64,000 bases of DNA from Chamaelirium japonicum (taxonomy: Eukaryota; Streptophyta; Magnoliopsida; Liliales; Melanthiaceae), in the NCBI GenBank assembly GCA_947650365.1, contig OX393557.1, positions 28,510,827-28,574,826 on the forward strand, in the 5' to 3' direction. Of this stretch, positions 33,901 through 44,743 are shown one piece after another. Both the position numbers and the translations under genes were made by a program. The number at the start of each line of letters is the position of its first letter. Position 1 is the stretch's first letter. The notes beneath the pieces were generated by a model. The model was not told the DNA's origin. It searched no databases and worked only from the letters and a program-made list of their open reading frames with translations.

Positions 33901-35894
33901 TGCCATAACGAGATTGTGGTTTCACATTTCCATCCCCTATCGACATGCTTGCATGGTATCAGAGCCACCCCTTCATTCGTATTTTCCTTCCATCATCTGA
34001 GGGTTGCCGTGGGGGAATGAGGGTGGTCCTGTTGTTGCTTGGAGCTTTGATTGGGCTCTTTGCGACTGGTCTCCACCTAGGAAGTGTTCGTGGAAGCGTC
34101 TTGGGTACGATTCTAGCCTCTTGGTGGTAATATAATCTCTAGTTTTGGCGAGCGGCAACTTAGTCCCATCCACTTTACTTGAGGAAGTTGCCTTTGTTGT
34201 TTCAGCCTGCTGGTTGGTTGCTCGGTATCATAGGCTAATTTGTCATTGTCTGAAGAAAGGGAAACCATGATCAGTTGATTCTAGCCAATCCAACTAGTTC
34301 GGTAGTTGGTTCATCTAGTTTCGCACACTGTTTGCTCGATTATATGCTCAATTTAGCAGGTTCAATTGTTTAGGTGGTTGTTCAACTGGTTTAACAACTG
34401 CTTTAACTAGTTTGGTAGTTAGTTCAACTGTTTGGCACTTGGGTCTGCTGATTGGTGTTTGGTTTAGCTAGTTCTTTCCCAGTGATTTCCGCATTGTCCA
34501 CTTCCGGAAGCTAGTGATTGTTCCCTTAAGTTCACCCCGTTGTACCTTTGGGTTCTTAGGGTTCATCTCGTGCAATAAGAGCGTCTCCGACCCTCTTCGA
34601 AGGCCGCTCACAGTGGGCCTTAGGAGCTCCCAAGCCAGAACCCGCACTCCAACCACTCCCAAAACCTGACATGGCGCTAATGTGGCGTTGGGAGCTCCCA
34701 GCGCTTCACTGCTGTTCGGATCGAGCTGGGAGCTCCAAACGAGTGGTCCCCACTTGAATTTTTACTCTTCTGCCCTCACTTATTTGCACATCATCCCCTC
34801 TTTGTTATTTGTTTGCAATAATTTTTTATCATTATGACCTCACTTAGGAGCTCCTTATTGGGAATTTGGGAGCGGGTTGGAGACCACCCATCTCCCCCCC
34901 ACCCCCTCTCAAATGATGCACCCTCACTACGGGAATACCAACTTCAAGGAAGACCTATCGTGGATGATGTGGGTTTGTTTGGCCAACTTGAACAGATCAC
35001 ATGCCGTGTTCAAAAAAAGCAAGATGTGGATAGGGATAGATAGGGTTGCAATTCATCTATGGAGTCGGCATCTACAAATTGGTAGGATTTCAATTATTGC
35101 ATTCGATGGGAGTTTGCCGAATCCGCAGCCCCAAGAAGACATGCAGGTCCAGTTTGGGACACCATGGAACAATGCCCGCCAAACTAAGGGGTGGGGCATC
35201 CGTTGTTATTAGGGCATGGCCCCCTTAATGTGAGTTATTGATCTGCAGTCCGACTCGAAGGACCACTGCCACCGGAAAATTTTCAGCACCCTCGACGGAT
35301 GCTGTACTCACGCTCTGCGTGAGCCAATGAGATGGCTGCACTCCGCACCATGTGCTGGGTCTCACTCTGTTTTATCTCATTGGCCCGTGCAGGGCATGAG
35401 TACAGCAGCCGTGAGCGCGGAAAATTTTCCCCACTACCACTAGGGTGAGCATCCACAAAATGTCAGATTCCGTTGTAATATTGGATATTTTGTTTAGTAA
35501 CGGTAATGTTATCACTGAATGCAATAGGATCATCTTTATGTGTTTTTTGCTCTGTCTGAAGGTTGCCGAGGAGTTTGGTTCCTTCAGCCACTACTGCTGG
35601 AGCTTCGCGAACCACAAGCCAGTCATTAATGGCTATCGCTACGCCCGCCAGGTGCCTGTCAGGACTCCCAGAGCCGAAGCCATGAGCAAGGACCTGATGC
35701 GGAGGGGGTTCCGCTGCGTCGGTCCTACCATCGTCTATTCCTTCATGCAGGCAGCAGGGATCGTGAACGACCACCTCTCCACCTGCTTCAAATACCGATC
35801 CTCCTCCCAAAGAATGCAAAACGGACAGAGAGAATCATGCGCCACTGCCGACCTGAGCGAACCGATGACCACTCCAACCAAATCAAATCCATAG
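24989..35894 (+). CDS. DNA-3-methyladenine glycosylase I family protein (TAG), 4 exons
   Basis: Base-excision-repair glycosylase of the bacterial TAG type, found as a family in plants; removes alkylated adenine. Exons: 24989-25364, 32842-32983, 33077-33218, 35562-35894. Phases join into 330 codons with GT/AG sites. Residues 1-115 are a basic, serine/arginine-rich N-terminal extension, possibly for nuclear or organellar targeting (inference). The catalytic domain starts at RRRCTWITPNSEPVYVSFHD. Zinc ligands known from E. coli TAG are conserved: Cys118 (RRCTW), His133 (SFHDEEWG), His291 and Cys295 (NDHLSTC). Other family blocks are LFELLVLSEALAELSW, SEQKLRAVVENARQML and RRGFRCVGPTIVYSFMQAAG. 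Start: first ATG of the open frame (MSQAREV). Intron 1 is about 7.48 kb and intron 3 about 2.34 kb, both filled with repeats. It looks intact. Convergent with the BZR1-type gene; the stops are about 1.2 kb apart. Confidence 0.93.
25655..26205 (+). mobile_element. Copia-type LTR with primer binding site in TAG intron 1
   Basis: Sequence from TGTTAAGAAACCATCTCACC contains the word CACCCAAAACCTTAAGTTGT, seen in many plant Copia LTRs. A TATA-like TATAAATACG lies near 25950. The likely end is TTACA at 26192, followed by CCAGTATCAGAG, a one-base-altered form of the tRNA-Met primer binding site TGGTATCAGAG. Neither internal coding sequence nor a second LTR was found. Confidence 0.6.
26210..29690. 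other. Unassigned repeat-derived intron sequence
   Basis: No gene. The short frames here show no family motif. The segment holds CTATAAATAG-like words near 27907 and several AT-rich stretches, compatible with old LTR element debris in either orientation, but I cannot set boundaries. Confidence 0.4.
29694..30385. mobile_element. hAT-like MITE, GGTTCGG-word family
   Basis: 692 bp starting TAGGGGTGTTCATGATTCGG and, read inward from the right, TAGTGGTGTTCATCGGTTGG. The flanking 8-bp repeat has one mismatch (GTGCAAAC at 29686-29693; CTGCAAAC at 30386-30393). Both ends are rich in CGGTTTGGTTCGG words; the middle is AT-rich and non-coding. Confidence 0.78.
30600..30840 (-). mobile_element. LINE fragment in TAG intron 1
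   Basis: The - strand reads FASLDFKKALLGKW then WRLQNDQGDNW, the block between reverse transcriptase and the zinc-binding domain in plant LINEs. The same block (LGKCWWRLHND) is seen in the LINE near 21390. Short and truncated. Confidence 0.6.
30861..31902. mobile_element. hAT-like non-autonomous element in TAG intron 1
   Basis: 1,042 bp flanked by a perfect 8-bp repeat CACCTTTC (30853-30860; 31903-31910). The ends are weakly complementary, sharing AAAGGC near each end and GGTGC/CTAGGTGC words inside. A G run lies near 31377-31395. No transposase is visible. The superfamily rests on the 8-bp duplication. Confidence 0.6.
33741..33970 (+). mobile_element. Copia-like LTR (about 213 bp) and tRNA-Met primer binding site
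   Basis: The candidate LTR runs from TGTTAGGGTG at 33741 to TTGCA at 33953. It is followed at once by TGGTATCAGAGCCAC (33954-33968), an exact match to the initiator-tRNA-Met complement used by Copia elements. No polyprotein or second LTR follows, so it is truncated or a short non-autonomous element. Confidence 0.6.
35273..35430. mobile_element. Mutator-like MITE 130 bp upstream of TAG exon 4
   Basis: 158 bp with ends CGGAAAATTTTCAGCACCCT and, read inward from the right, GGAAAATTTTCCGCGCTCAC, plus matching GCTGTACTCA/TGAGTACAGC inside. The flanking 10-bp repeat has one mismatch (CCACTGCCAC at 35263-35272; CCACTACCAC at 35431-35440). Confidence 0.72.
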
Positions 35895-37091
35895 ATGTAA
35901 GTGAATGTTTGAAGATAGTTTTCACTTGTGCTGTATTTGTTTCTCCAGATATTTCCTGTGTGCTCACACCTACTATGTATCATTAATCGACTAACATTCG
36001 AATGATCGAAACTCATGTTTGAGTACCTTCGTATTACCATCATGATTCGATTCCCTACTCTTTACCATCATATGAAATTGACCACTGGCTTGTTTTGATC
36101 TCAAAAGATTCACTATGATTGGTAGGGAAAGTAAAGCTCTGCATCATCCCTTTGTGATCATTGGGCAAGAGGACCCATATGGGATCCCCTGCCAAACTGT
36201 GAAAGCATGGCAAGCCTTTGGCTTCTAAGTAAGTAACCCTTTCATCTCTTCTCATCCACATGCTGGTAACTCAGTGAGTGGGCCCTTCTCAGCTTGAATG
36301 GTGCCCTTTCATTTGGGCCCATCAGTAATTTTGGGTTTCAGTGTCTGGTACTGGTAGATGAACACAAGAAGCACCCACCTAACATCACACACCTCACATG
36401 GCAAAGGGACCCTTGGTGCCCCTTCGATCCAACAGGGGAGTTCATACTGATAGCTCACTGATCCCCTCAGGATAAGAACTGAGCCAAGAGCAATAAATGG
36501 GCTCTACATATCCTCAGTTGCATAACAAGAACTCAGAAGCATCAGACCATGCACAACATTAACCAATGAAAGTAAAGATATATGACTATTAAGGACACCC
36601 CATGCACCCCTCAAGTGCTAGATTCACTTGGATGGGCAGGGCATTGAAGCCATTACAACTAAGAGAGAAAAGCAGCCCACTTGCCCAGAAAACCCTTTGT
36701 AACTTCAAGTCTCAACTTCCAAGAACAACACATTTCTACACTTAGAAGTAAATGTTGAGGACAGCAAACCAATAGGGATTAACTGATGGAGGTGATGAGA
36801 GAGAGAGAGAGAGAGAAGGAAAGCTACTACCCCTCTATGTGTTCTCCACATCTACAGTGCCAACAGCATCAGCACCTTCAACTGTAGCCCTATCATCCAA
36901 ACTCATCAGCAGCAGGCAGCAGCTGCTACCAATCTGGTAGCTCAGAACACAGTCAATGCAGTGGAAGAAAGAATCTGTGAGCTTGGATCATCGTGTTATC
37001 CGAAAACATTTCTTGAGAAGAGAAGCAAAGCAGAGAGGGCTTGTTATGGATCAATAGGCCCGATCGATCGGTCGGTCGAGAGGTCGATGTT
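35895..37091. other. Convergent intergenic region between TAG and the BZR1-type gene
   Basis: Holds the 3' UTRs of both genes. A (GA)n stretch lies at about 36797-36817, probably inside the BZR1-type gene's 3' UTR. No further gene or clear repeat element is seen. Confidence 0.55.
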
Positions 37092-38559
37092 TCACTTGGA
37101 TCCGGCGGCCCCAACTCCCAATGTGAGCTCGAGATCATCGACCCCGACCTCGTGAATCCTCTCCCCCTCCCATGGCTTCACCCTCCCGCACTCGAATTCG
37201 AACTCCGGGCCACCGCCGCGCCCCCTATCCAGCATCCCACATCCAGGGCCCCCGACGGATTCCGGTCGTGTGGCGACGGGGTTGACGAGGTTGAAGGTCG
37301 GGGACGCCGGGGCCGTCATCTGGAAGCTGACCCACCGGCCGGAGTCGACGGTGGAGGCGTCGGACTCGTCGCACTCGGGGATGGTGGCAGGGTGCAGCGG
37401 GTGCCGGCCGCGGGTGGGGCTGGCGGGAGCCGACGCGGCGAAGAGGGGGTGGTGGTGGCGGTACGCGGCGGCGCAGTCCCAATCCATCTTCATGAGCTTG
37501 GGGGGGCGGGAGGCGGTCGGGGAGGAGAGGGGCGGGGTCACGGGGGCGCTGTTGGAGATGCGGAGCGGCGGGAGGGTGGAGAGGTTGCGGAGGAAGGGGA
37601 GGAGGTAGGAGGGGTTGACCCCGCCGGGGTTGTGGGAGTTCTCGACGCGGGTCGGGCTGGGGAAGGAGGAGGACGAGGGGCTGGCGTGGTAGGACGGGAC
37701 GGGGCTCGGGTAGGCGGAGGACGGCGGGCTCGGGTGGTGCGACGAGCAGGGGCTCATGTTCGCCGACGTGCCTCCGGCGGCTGCGGCCTCTGGTGGCGGT
37801 GGTGGAGGCCTACATCCCTGCCGCCATCATAGCAGAAACAACAATGGGAGGTCAGCAGATCCATACATCCATAGAAAACCGGTCAAAAAGAAAAGGGGAT
37901 GCCAAAGTTTCCCCCTTTTTTTTTTTTAATTGCTCAAGATCTCAACTTTCAGAGATGAACCAAAAAGCTACTGTGGGTGGGAGAGGAGAAGGGGAGGGAT
38001 CAAAATTTCCCCAAAAGATCAAAACCCCCCCAAAAAAAAAGATGAAATAATCTATAAAATGTGTATTGAGAGCTGAAACGGGACGGAAAGAGCTGGTTGA
38101 GAAAGATCTGTAGATCGGTTGACCGGCTAATCCGAAGCCCAGCCACAGATTGGGGGAGATCATCTAGCTAGATCGTCAACACCGATCCAGCCTAAGAACC
38201 CAACATCACCGAATTAAATCAAAATCAGAAGAAATGAAAGTAAGATCTCTGGCGCGAGACGAATCAGAGAGAGAGAGAGAGAGGGGGGGGGGGGGGGGGG
38301 GGGGGGGGGGAGATGTAGAGAGAGAGAGAGAGAGAGAGACCTTGCGGTAGGTGGTGCCGTCGTCCTCGACGATCCATCCGGCCTCGGCGCAGAGGGCCTT
38401 GAGGACCTCGTTGTTGTCGCAGTGCTTGGGGAGCTTGTAGTTCCCCAGGGCGCGGAGGCCGGAGAATATCTTCGCCGCGATCGCCCGCCGGCGCCGCTCC
38501 CTCCGCTTGTTGTTCTCCCTCTCCTTCCACGTCGGCAGCCGCCCCCCTCCCGACGTCAT
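37092..38559 (-). CDS. BZR1/BES1-family brassinosteroid transcription factor, 2 exons
   Basis: Plant-specific nuclear transcription factor of the BZR1/BES1/BEH family, acting in brassinosteroid signalling. Exon 1 is 38559-38341 (73 codons) and exon 2 is 37817-37092 (241 codons plus stop); the protein is 314 residues, the usual family length. The DNA-binding domain lies at about 9-95, with [36 protein letters not shown] and GTTYRKGCRPP across the splice junction. Residues 94-130 are rich in Ser-Pro ([18 protein letters not shown]), likely GSK3/BIN2 phosphorylation sites. RISNSAP at 159-165 resembles the 14-3-3 site. A PEST-like ECDESDAST lies near 221-229, [10 protein letters not shown] at 287-296, and an EAR motif LELTLG at 302-307. 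The stop follows GVGAAGSK. The exon 1 donor runs straight into a CT microsatellite and a 28-base C run. No break seen. Confidence 0.96.
37818..38340 (-). other. Intron of the BZR1-type gene (523 bp)
   Basis: On the coding strand it starts GTCTCTCTCTC, runs through a 28-base C tract (G28 at 38283-38310 on +), another CT repeat, and ends TTGCTGCAG-like at CAG before exon 2. A T-rich tract lies mid-intron. Confidence 0.85.
38283..38310. repeat. 28-base G/C homopolymer flanked by GA microsatellites
   Basis: Twenty-eight G on the + strand with (GA)n on both sides (about 38265-38282 and 38319-38339), within 30-60 bases of the BZR1-type gene's exon 1 donor. Confidence 0.92.
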
Positions 38560-40390
38560 CCCTCCTCCCTCTCTCTCTCTCTCTCTCTCGATTTTTTCTC
38601 AGAGTAGTGAGAGAGATGGGCAGAGGTGGGAGGGGGAGAGAGAAGGTGATGGGGCTTTTCTTCTCTCTTTGGGTAGAGAGATGTAGAGAGAGAGAGAGAG
38701 GAGAGAGAGGGGGTAATGTCTGAGATTGCTCACGAGGAGAGTACGTTTTTTACTTTATTGCAACTAGATTGGATAGATTCTCTTGCGACAGAAGGCGGCC
38801 CCCCACGGCCCCACCCCCCCTCGATACCAACTCCGGTGGGGAGGCCTCACCCCATCCCAACGTGGTGACGCCTACACGGCGCGCCAGGTGATGGTCAGAG
38901 CGGGTGATAGGCATCCCCACGGCTCTACAATGTACGGCATCCCCACTCAAATTCCTTCCCCTTTCTCTCTCTTACTCGTCTTTTGAGATGCGAAGTGGTG
39001 TGGAGGAGAGAGAAGGAAGACTCCGAACTGAGGCTAAGGCGCGCTCTCTCTCAGTCTCTCTCATCAGCTGCCTAATGTTATGCTGCCGATCCATTTCCCA
39101 ACCTTCCGTCGCCAACCTGACATGGCATAATCACAACCGTCCGTTGGGCTCCGCTTACAGGTGTTTGGGCGATTGGGTGCCACGTAGTGATGTGGGGAAC
39201 ATCCCGACCGACCAATGTGAAACGGAGATACATCAGACGGTGCGATCGGGTGCCGCGTCAGGATGTTCCTTCCTCCCATGGGATGTTGAAATAGACAGTA
39301 TTTTTCTTTTTTTTTTTCTTTTTTATCAGAATCAGGTGACCGCCTCATCCCTGGTTAAGGAAAGACCCGACCCTGTCACGTTCGGTGCAGTAAGATGTGG
39401 TTGGGGGGGCTCGGGGGCGACGACTGCAAGTGCGGATTGGTGTCGTGCGGTGCGGCTGACGTCAGCGGCCGGACCGACCGGAAGAGGTCCGGCGTTGTTA
39501 TCTGCTTGTCCTGTGATACAGTAAACACAAAAGAGAGTTGCTTTCACCTACTTTGCACTTTGCTTTATCTTACTAATATTTCGATATTTCTTATTATTAT
39601 TTTTTTTAATATCGTATATTGAATTTAATTTTCTAATCATCTTTTTTTTTTATAAAAAAATTAATATTTTTAATTGTTTAGACCTACACTGCTTTTTTTT
39701 TCTTCCCCCCCACCTTTGAGGCTATCTTCTTGGCTTTATGTATTTTTTGGCCGAATGCCGCACATGCGTGCCAAACCCGCCGGCCACTTTGACACTAATC
39801 GGATCGGGCCAAGTAGGGACCGACCCTTGTTGCCTCGAGTGTTGGACGAACTAATGCAATAGCTCAAGAATGATCGTGGCATGGTTGTGGTTGTCCGTAC
39901 ATACTGATAGGTTTGTCCACAAGAAGTCGGTACGTACGCAAGAGTGTGCAGGCCAATAGATTAGGCATATCAGGGGGAAGGGTTAGGACAGGATTGGGGT
40001 CAAACTGGACCTGATCTTTTGTTGTGGGGTGTAGGTCCTAGCCCTTCAGGGCGGAAAAATTATATGTATGTATATGGAGGAAAGGGTTTGGCAGGATTGG
40101 GTCGTAGGCTTCCGTAGCCCAGCCCTCGCAATGGAGAACCTATAAAAACTAGGCCATGAACGACCTAGCTCTTAGACCCTTGAAGGACTGGGTTTTGGAA
40201 GGCTTTGGAGGGTTGGGGTGGCCAGGCTACTCTTTCAAAAGGGCCAAATTGACATACATAGTCAATATGGATGTTGTTCTACAAGATGAAAGATTATTTT
40301 AGGAGGGCCAAAGTCTCAATAGTAAATACCCTTATACTGAAATATTTAGCAAATAATAATTTCTATTTTTAATATCTGATTTTGGATTTT
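38560..40390. other. 5' leader, promoter and upstream region of the BZR1-type gene
   Basis: The first 180 bases are GA/CT-rich, the likely 5' UTR (38560-38735). Further right the sequence is GC-rich to about 39500 and then AT-rich, with no confident gene. Words such as GACATGGCATAATCACAACC near 39120 suggest old repeats, but I could not define an element. Confidence 0.45.
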
Positions 40391-40434
40391 TCATCTGGTC
40401 AATGAGGTAGGATCGAGTCGTTTTTCACTTATTC

Positions 40435-41830
40435 ATGAATACACGTTTCAACTATAGGTTTGCCATCCAACGAGATTTTTGGTGGAGGTACCATCATGAA
40501 TCTCGGCATATCTATCTTAATGCTTGGAGCTCTTTCTATAAGACCACCATTCATGGAAGACTCGAGATACAGGAGATGGAGAATCGAAATACCTGGGACG
40601 TAGGGATGGCAACTGTGCGGTTTCGGGTAAAACCGAAACCTGCACCGCAACACCTAACAGTCACACCGAAATCGCACTGCGATAATGTACCATTATGTAA
40701 AACCGAAACAGCACCATGCGGTGCGGTGCACCGTGGTTTATCACTAGAATGATCTAAACGGTGCGGTTTTGGTCAAAACCGAAACTGCACCGCACCGTGA
40801 TGGTTTTATATTTTGGTAAACTAAAACCGCACTATGGAGTGCGGTTTACCACGATTTTCGGTTTAAAATCGCATCATTGCCATCTCTACCGGGACGTTAG
40901 GATTTCTAGTTTATTGATCCAACCTCGAGCTCTCATATGTGGCGATTCATACTATATGCTAACTCTGCAAGGACTAAGAAGAATCTTTTATGCATATCTT
41001 CTTCAAATGCTCCTATGCTACAAGAGTTTGGTTTGGTTCATTGGCCATATTAGACACCAGAGACTCAGATCAGATCACACCATTGAGCAATATATATTGT
41101 ACTGGATGGATAGTGAACTCCCACAGAGAAGCTTCATGACCTATGCCAATTACCTTTGGTTCTTCTGAAAAGCTAGGCGCACTAAAGGTTTTTGCCAACA
41201 AACTCATCCCTCCTTCTAGTACAATTTCTTTGGCCAATTCCATGATCTTATCATCACGTGAAGCATTAACTCTTAAGGACCAAGGCGGTCTAGATCTTGA
41301 TCCCCCATCTCCTAGGATGTCGGTAATATGGATTTCTTTCCCCTCTGATTTTCTTAAAATAAATGTTGACGCATCCATTGGTGCTCTCTGGGCTTGTGCT
41401 GCTCTAGTCATATGTAATCATAGAGGAGAAGGAGTTATAATAAGCATATACATATAGTATACCACCGAAACGCCTTATCCCCCCTCACGGGGGGAATAAA
41501 ATTTGAAGAACCCGCAAATATCAGAGGGAATACTTTCAAGTTATTATCTATGGATCCATTTTGTGGAGAGACGAAGGCTCTAAGATTAGGGATGATGCCA
41601 GCTACAAGTCTTCCGAATGCTCATGTTGTCATTGAATCCAATGCAAAGGGAATCACTGACTGCATTTCTTCACTAGCCAACAACCCCCCTTGGCATTGCA
41701 CGCGATTATTACTGATTGTCAGCTGATCATCAAGGAATATTCCAACATTTCAGTATTTCATGTCCGTATGTGCGCAAGCCAACATGGTAACTCACAGTCT
41801 CACCGGGTATGCAGTTTGTAATGCTCTGTT
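40435..41830 (+). mobile_element. Degraded LINE, 3' part, interrupted by a MITE
   Basis: The + strand gives FWWRYHHESRHIYLN then WSSFYKTTIHGRLEIQEME before 40600, the LINE block just after the reverse transcriptase. After the MITE it gives SFMHIFFKCSYATRVWFGS (zinc-binding domain end) and SDFLKINVDASIGALW followed by ALVICNHRGEGV (RNase H domain start). Frameshifts and stops are frequent. Confidence 0.72.
40601..40888. mobile_element. hAT-like MITE, GCGGTTT-word family, copy 1
   Basis: 288 bp with ends TAGGGATGGCAACTGTGCGG and, read inward from the right, TAGAGATGGCAATGATGCGA. The flanking 8-bp repeat has one mismatch (CTGGGACG at 40593-40600; CCGGGACG at 40889-40896). The interior is repeated GGTGCGGTTT and AAAACCGAAAC words. 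It interrupts the LINE. Confidence 0.85.
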
Positions 41831-42029
41831 TTAAACTTGGGACTTGTCCTCTATTCCTGTTTGTGCCAAGAAGTCCCTTTGTATTGACGCTTCGGCCGAC
41901 AGCTATAGATTTGTCAGAAATTTCTACCTCTTTTTCATGATGATCTTATTTTGTTGTACATATGGGTTTGCAATAATTTTCTAGATTTTCAAACTGATTA
42001 TTGAACTTTATTGTCTTCGGAATTATTTA
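41831..42029. other. Short unassigned spacer
   Basis: Between the LINE remnant and the PIF/Harbinger-like element. Nothing recognised. Confidence 0.4.
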
Positions 42030-44251
42030 GGGTGCGTTTGGCATTGGTTTTGAAATTTTAGGTTTTGATTTTGGAATACCAAGAACTAGTTTTGTGCAAA
42101 ACCAGTTTTAGCTTATCGAAAACCAGTTCTAGAGTTATCAATATTTGAGCATTTGGCAATAAAATCAGTTTTGAGCCTAAAACTAGTTTTGCAGTTATTT
42201 CCTTTATTTTTAAATATTCTATTTGTAAAACATTATCTATATAACATACTCTATCCATCACATTATTTTTCTATAGTATTTTCTCTATATCATTTCTCTC
42301 CAATAATTTCTCATTCTAAAACATTATTTATGTAATACTCTCTCTGCTTATATTCTCTCTACATAATATTTCTCTTTAGAGTACTTTCTCTCTCTATAAT
42401 ATTTTTTATCTATAATATTTTCACTCTATGATATTTTCTTCTTCTCTCTCTTATGTCAATTTCTCTCTGCAATATTTTATTTTTCTAAAATATTCTCTCC
42501 AATATTTTCTCTCTACGATATTTTCTCTTTCTACAATATTTTCTCCCCAACATTATCTCTATGATATTTTCTCTCTATAATATTTTCTCTTCTCACTACG
42601 TCATTTTCTATCTAAAATACTCTCCTTCTATAATATTTTATCACTCTATAATATTTTCTCTCTAAAATATACTCATTCTATAATATTTTCTCTCTCTAAA
42701 TTATTCTCTCGCTAGAAGATTCTCTCTCTAAAAATATTCTCTCTATAACACTTTCTCTAATATTTTCTCTCTACAATATTATTTCTCATCTCTATCCCAT
42801 TTTTTCTCTCTATGATATTTTCTCTCTATAATATTTTCTCTCATTTAGTTTTTATTTTAAATATTTGCTCTTTAAAATATTTTATCTTTACAATATTTTC
42901 TCTCTCTAAAATAATTTTTTTGTACAATATTTTTTCTCTCTCTATAATATTCTCTTTCTACAATATTTTCTCTTTACAATATTTTCTCTTTATAAAATAT
43001 TATCTTTCTCTAACATTTTTTCTATCTGCGGTATCTTCGATCTCTTTTAACAATATTTTTTCTCTATACCATTTTTTCTCTATGATATTTCCTCTGTATA
43101 ATATTTTTTCCACTTTATGTCAATTTCTCTCACTATAATATTTTCTTATTTTAAAATATTCTTTCTCTATAATATTTTATCTCTTAAGATATTCTCTTTC
43201 TATAAAAATTTCTCTCAAAAATATCATATTCTACAATATTTTCTCTCTACAACATTTCTCTCTCTAAAATATTCTCTTTGTACAATTTTTTTTCTCTCTA
43301 AAATATTATTTCTATAATATTTTCTCTCTTGAACATTTTCCTTCTCTATGATATCTTCTCTCTCTATAATTAATATTTTTCTCCCCTCTATGTTATTTTC
43401 TCTCTGTATAATATTTTCTTTTCTAAACTTTACTCTCTATAATATATTCTCTCTTTAAAATATTCTCTTTCTATAATATTTTATCCCTATAATATATTCT
43501 CTTTCTATAATATTTTCTCTCTCTATAAATATTTTCTCTCTCTAAAATATTCTCTTTCTATAATATTTTTTTTCTTTAAAATATCATATTTCAATTAAGT
43601 TTCCCGTCTATAATATTCTCTCTCTAAAATATTCTCTTTTTATAATATTTTCTCTCTCTAAAATATTCTATTTCTATTATATTTTCTCTCTATGATATCT
43701 TCTCTCTCTATTATTAATATTTTTCTCTTCTCTATGTTTTTTTCTCTCTCTATAATATTTTATATCTAAACTACTCTCTATAACATATTCTCTCTCTAAA
43801 ATATTATCTTTCCTATAATATTTTATCTCTCTAAAATATTCTTTTTCTATAATATTTTCTCTCTCTATAATATTTTCTCTCTCTATATTATTTCCTCTCT
43901 ATAATATTTTTATATCTATCATATATTTTCTCTAAAGTATTCTCTCTATAATAATTTTCTCTCTCTACAATATGATATGTATATATTCTTCCGGTTTTAA
44001 TTTTTTTCTCTTTACAATAGGTTTCTCTTTACAACATAATATGTTATTCACAATAATTTTTTTTAATTATTGTTTTGCCTTCTTGGCTCAAGAACCCAAA
44101 AGCAGAAAGTGATGATTTTCTGGTTTTGATTTTGAAAAACCAATTTTCAATCGAATCCCAAACGCACTAAAATCTTATACCAAAACTAGTTTGGCAAGCG
44201 GAACTAGTTTTGATGCAAAACTAGACCTCCAAAACCAATGCCAAACAACCC
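42030..44251. mobile_element. PIF/Harbinger-like element A filled with a CT/AT minisatellite
   Basis: 2,222 bp with ends GGGTGCGTTTGGCATTGG and, read inward from the right, GGGTTGTTTGGCATTGG, flanked by TTA on both sides (42027-42029; 44252-44254), the 3-bp target typical of PIF/Harbinger and Tourist elements. About 150-200 bases at each end are ordinary sequence with AAAACTAGTTTT words. The core (about 42230-44010) is a degenerate minisatellite of TCTCTCTATAATATTTTC-like units. The frames reading FSLYNIFSL are artefacts. An inverted copy lies at 56942-59535. Confidence 0.8.
42230..44010. repeat. Degenerate CT/AT minisatellite, about 1.8 kb
   Basis: Loosely repeated units of about 15-20 bases such as TCTCTCTATAATATTTTC and TCTCTAAAATATTCTC. 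Strand asymmetry is strong: almost no G on the + strand. Confidence 0.85.
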
Positions 44252-44696
44252 TTAGTAAATACTGTTGTTTTTGAAATATCATAATTCGTTGTCAAATTTT
44301 TATTTTCTTATTCCTTTACAGCCAAAAAAAAAAATATGTATTATCTAAAACTATTTAGTGCCACAAAATAATTCAAAATATCACTCCTTTTCTGAGCAAT
44401 AATCATTAAATCTTTGACCAAATTAAGGTTCATCATACTTTCGTCGTTAGCATTATTAATATCTCATCCGTACAGGTCCCGGTCCAATGCCACGCCCAAT
44501 CGGGCTTCGTCTAGCTCCGGTCACCTGACTCCGACGGCGCGGCGGCCTCCGCCACTCTCTACCACAAGTCCACTGCTCGGTTTCTGATGACATGGAGGCC
44601 CAAAGCAGGGTCTGTCGGGTGGCGTACGAAGGGCAGAGGTCTAGCAGTAGCTTCACAGCAGCTGGGGCCTGTCACGAACCGGGATCATAGCGATGG

Positions 44697-44743
<47 letters not shown>

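Larger units (their letters stand above)
33219..35561 (+). other. TAG intron 3 (2.34 kb)
   Basis: Contains a Copia-like LTR plus primer binding site (33741-33970), a region of repeated TTCAACTAGTTTGG words (34270-34460), a possible PIF/Harbinger-like segment about 34570-34895 with GTCTCCGACCC / GTCTCCAACCC ends, and a MULE-like MITE close to the last exon. Confidence 0.7.

Noticed and set aside
34570..34895. Possible PIF/Harbinger-like element in TAG intron 3
   Set aside because: The ends share GTCTCCRACCC, but I could not find matching TTA/TAA duplications, so it was not called as a separate element.
37041..37832. 263-codon + strand frame
   Set aside because: Antisense shadow of BZR1-type exon 2, glycine/valine-rich because the real gene is GC-rich.
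42812..43317. Frames with repeating FSLYNIFSL
   Set aside because: Translation of the CT/AT minisatellite; the same occurs on the other strand at 57409-59002.
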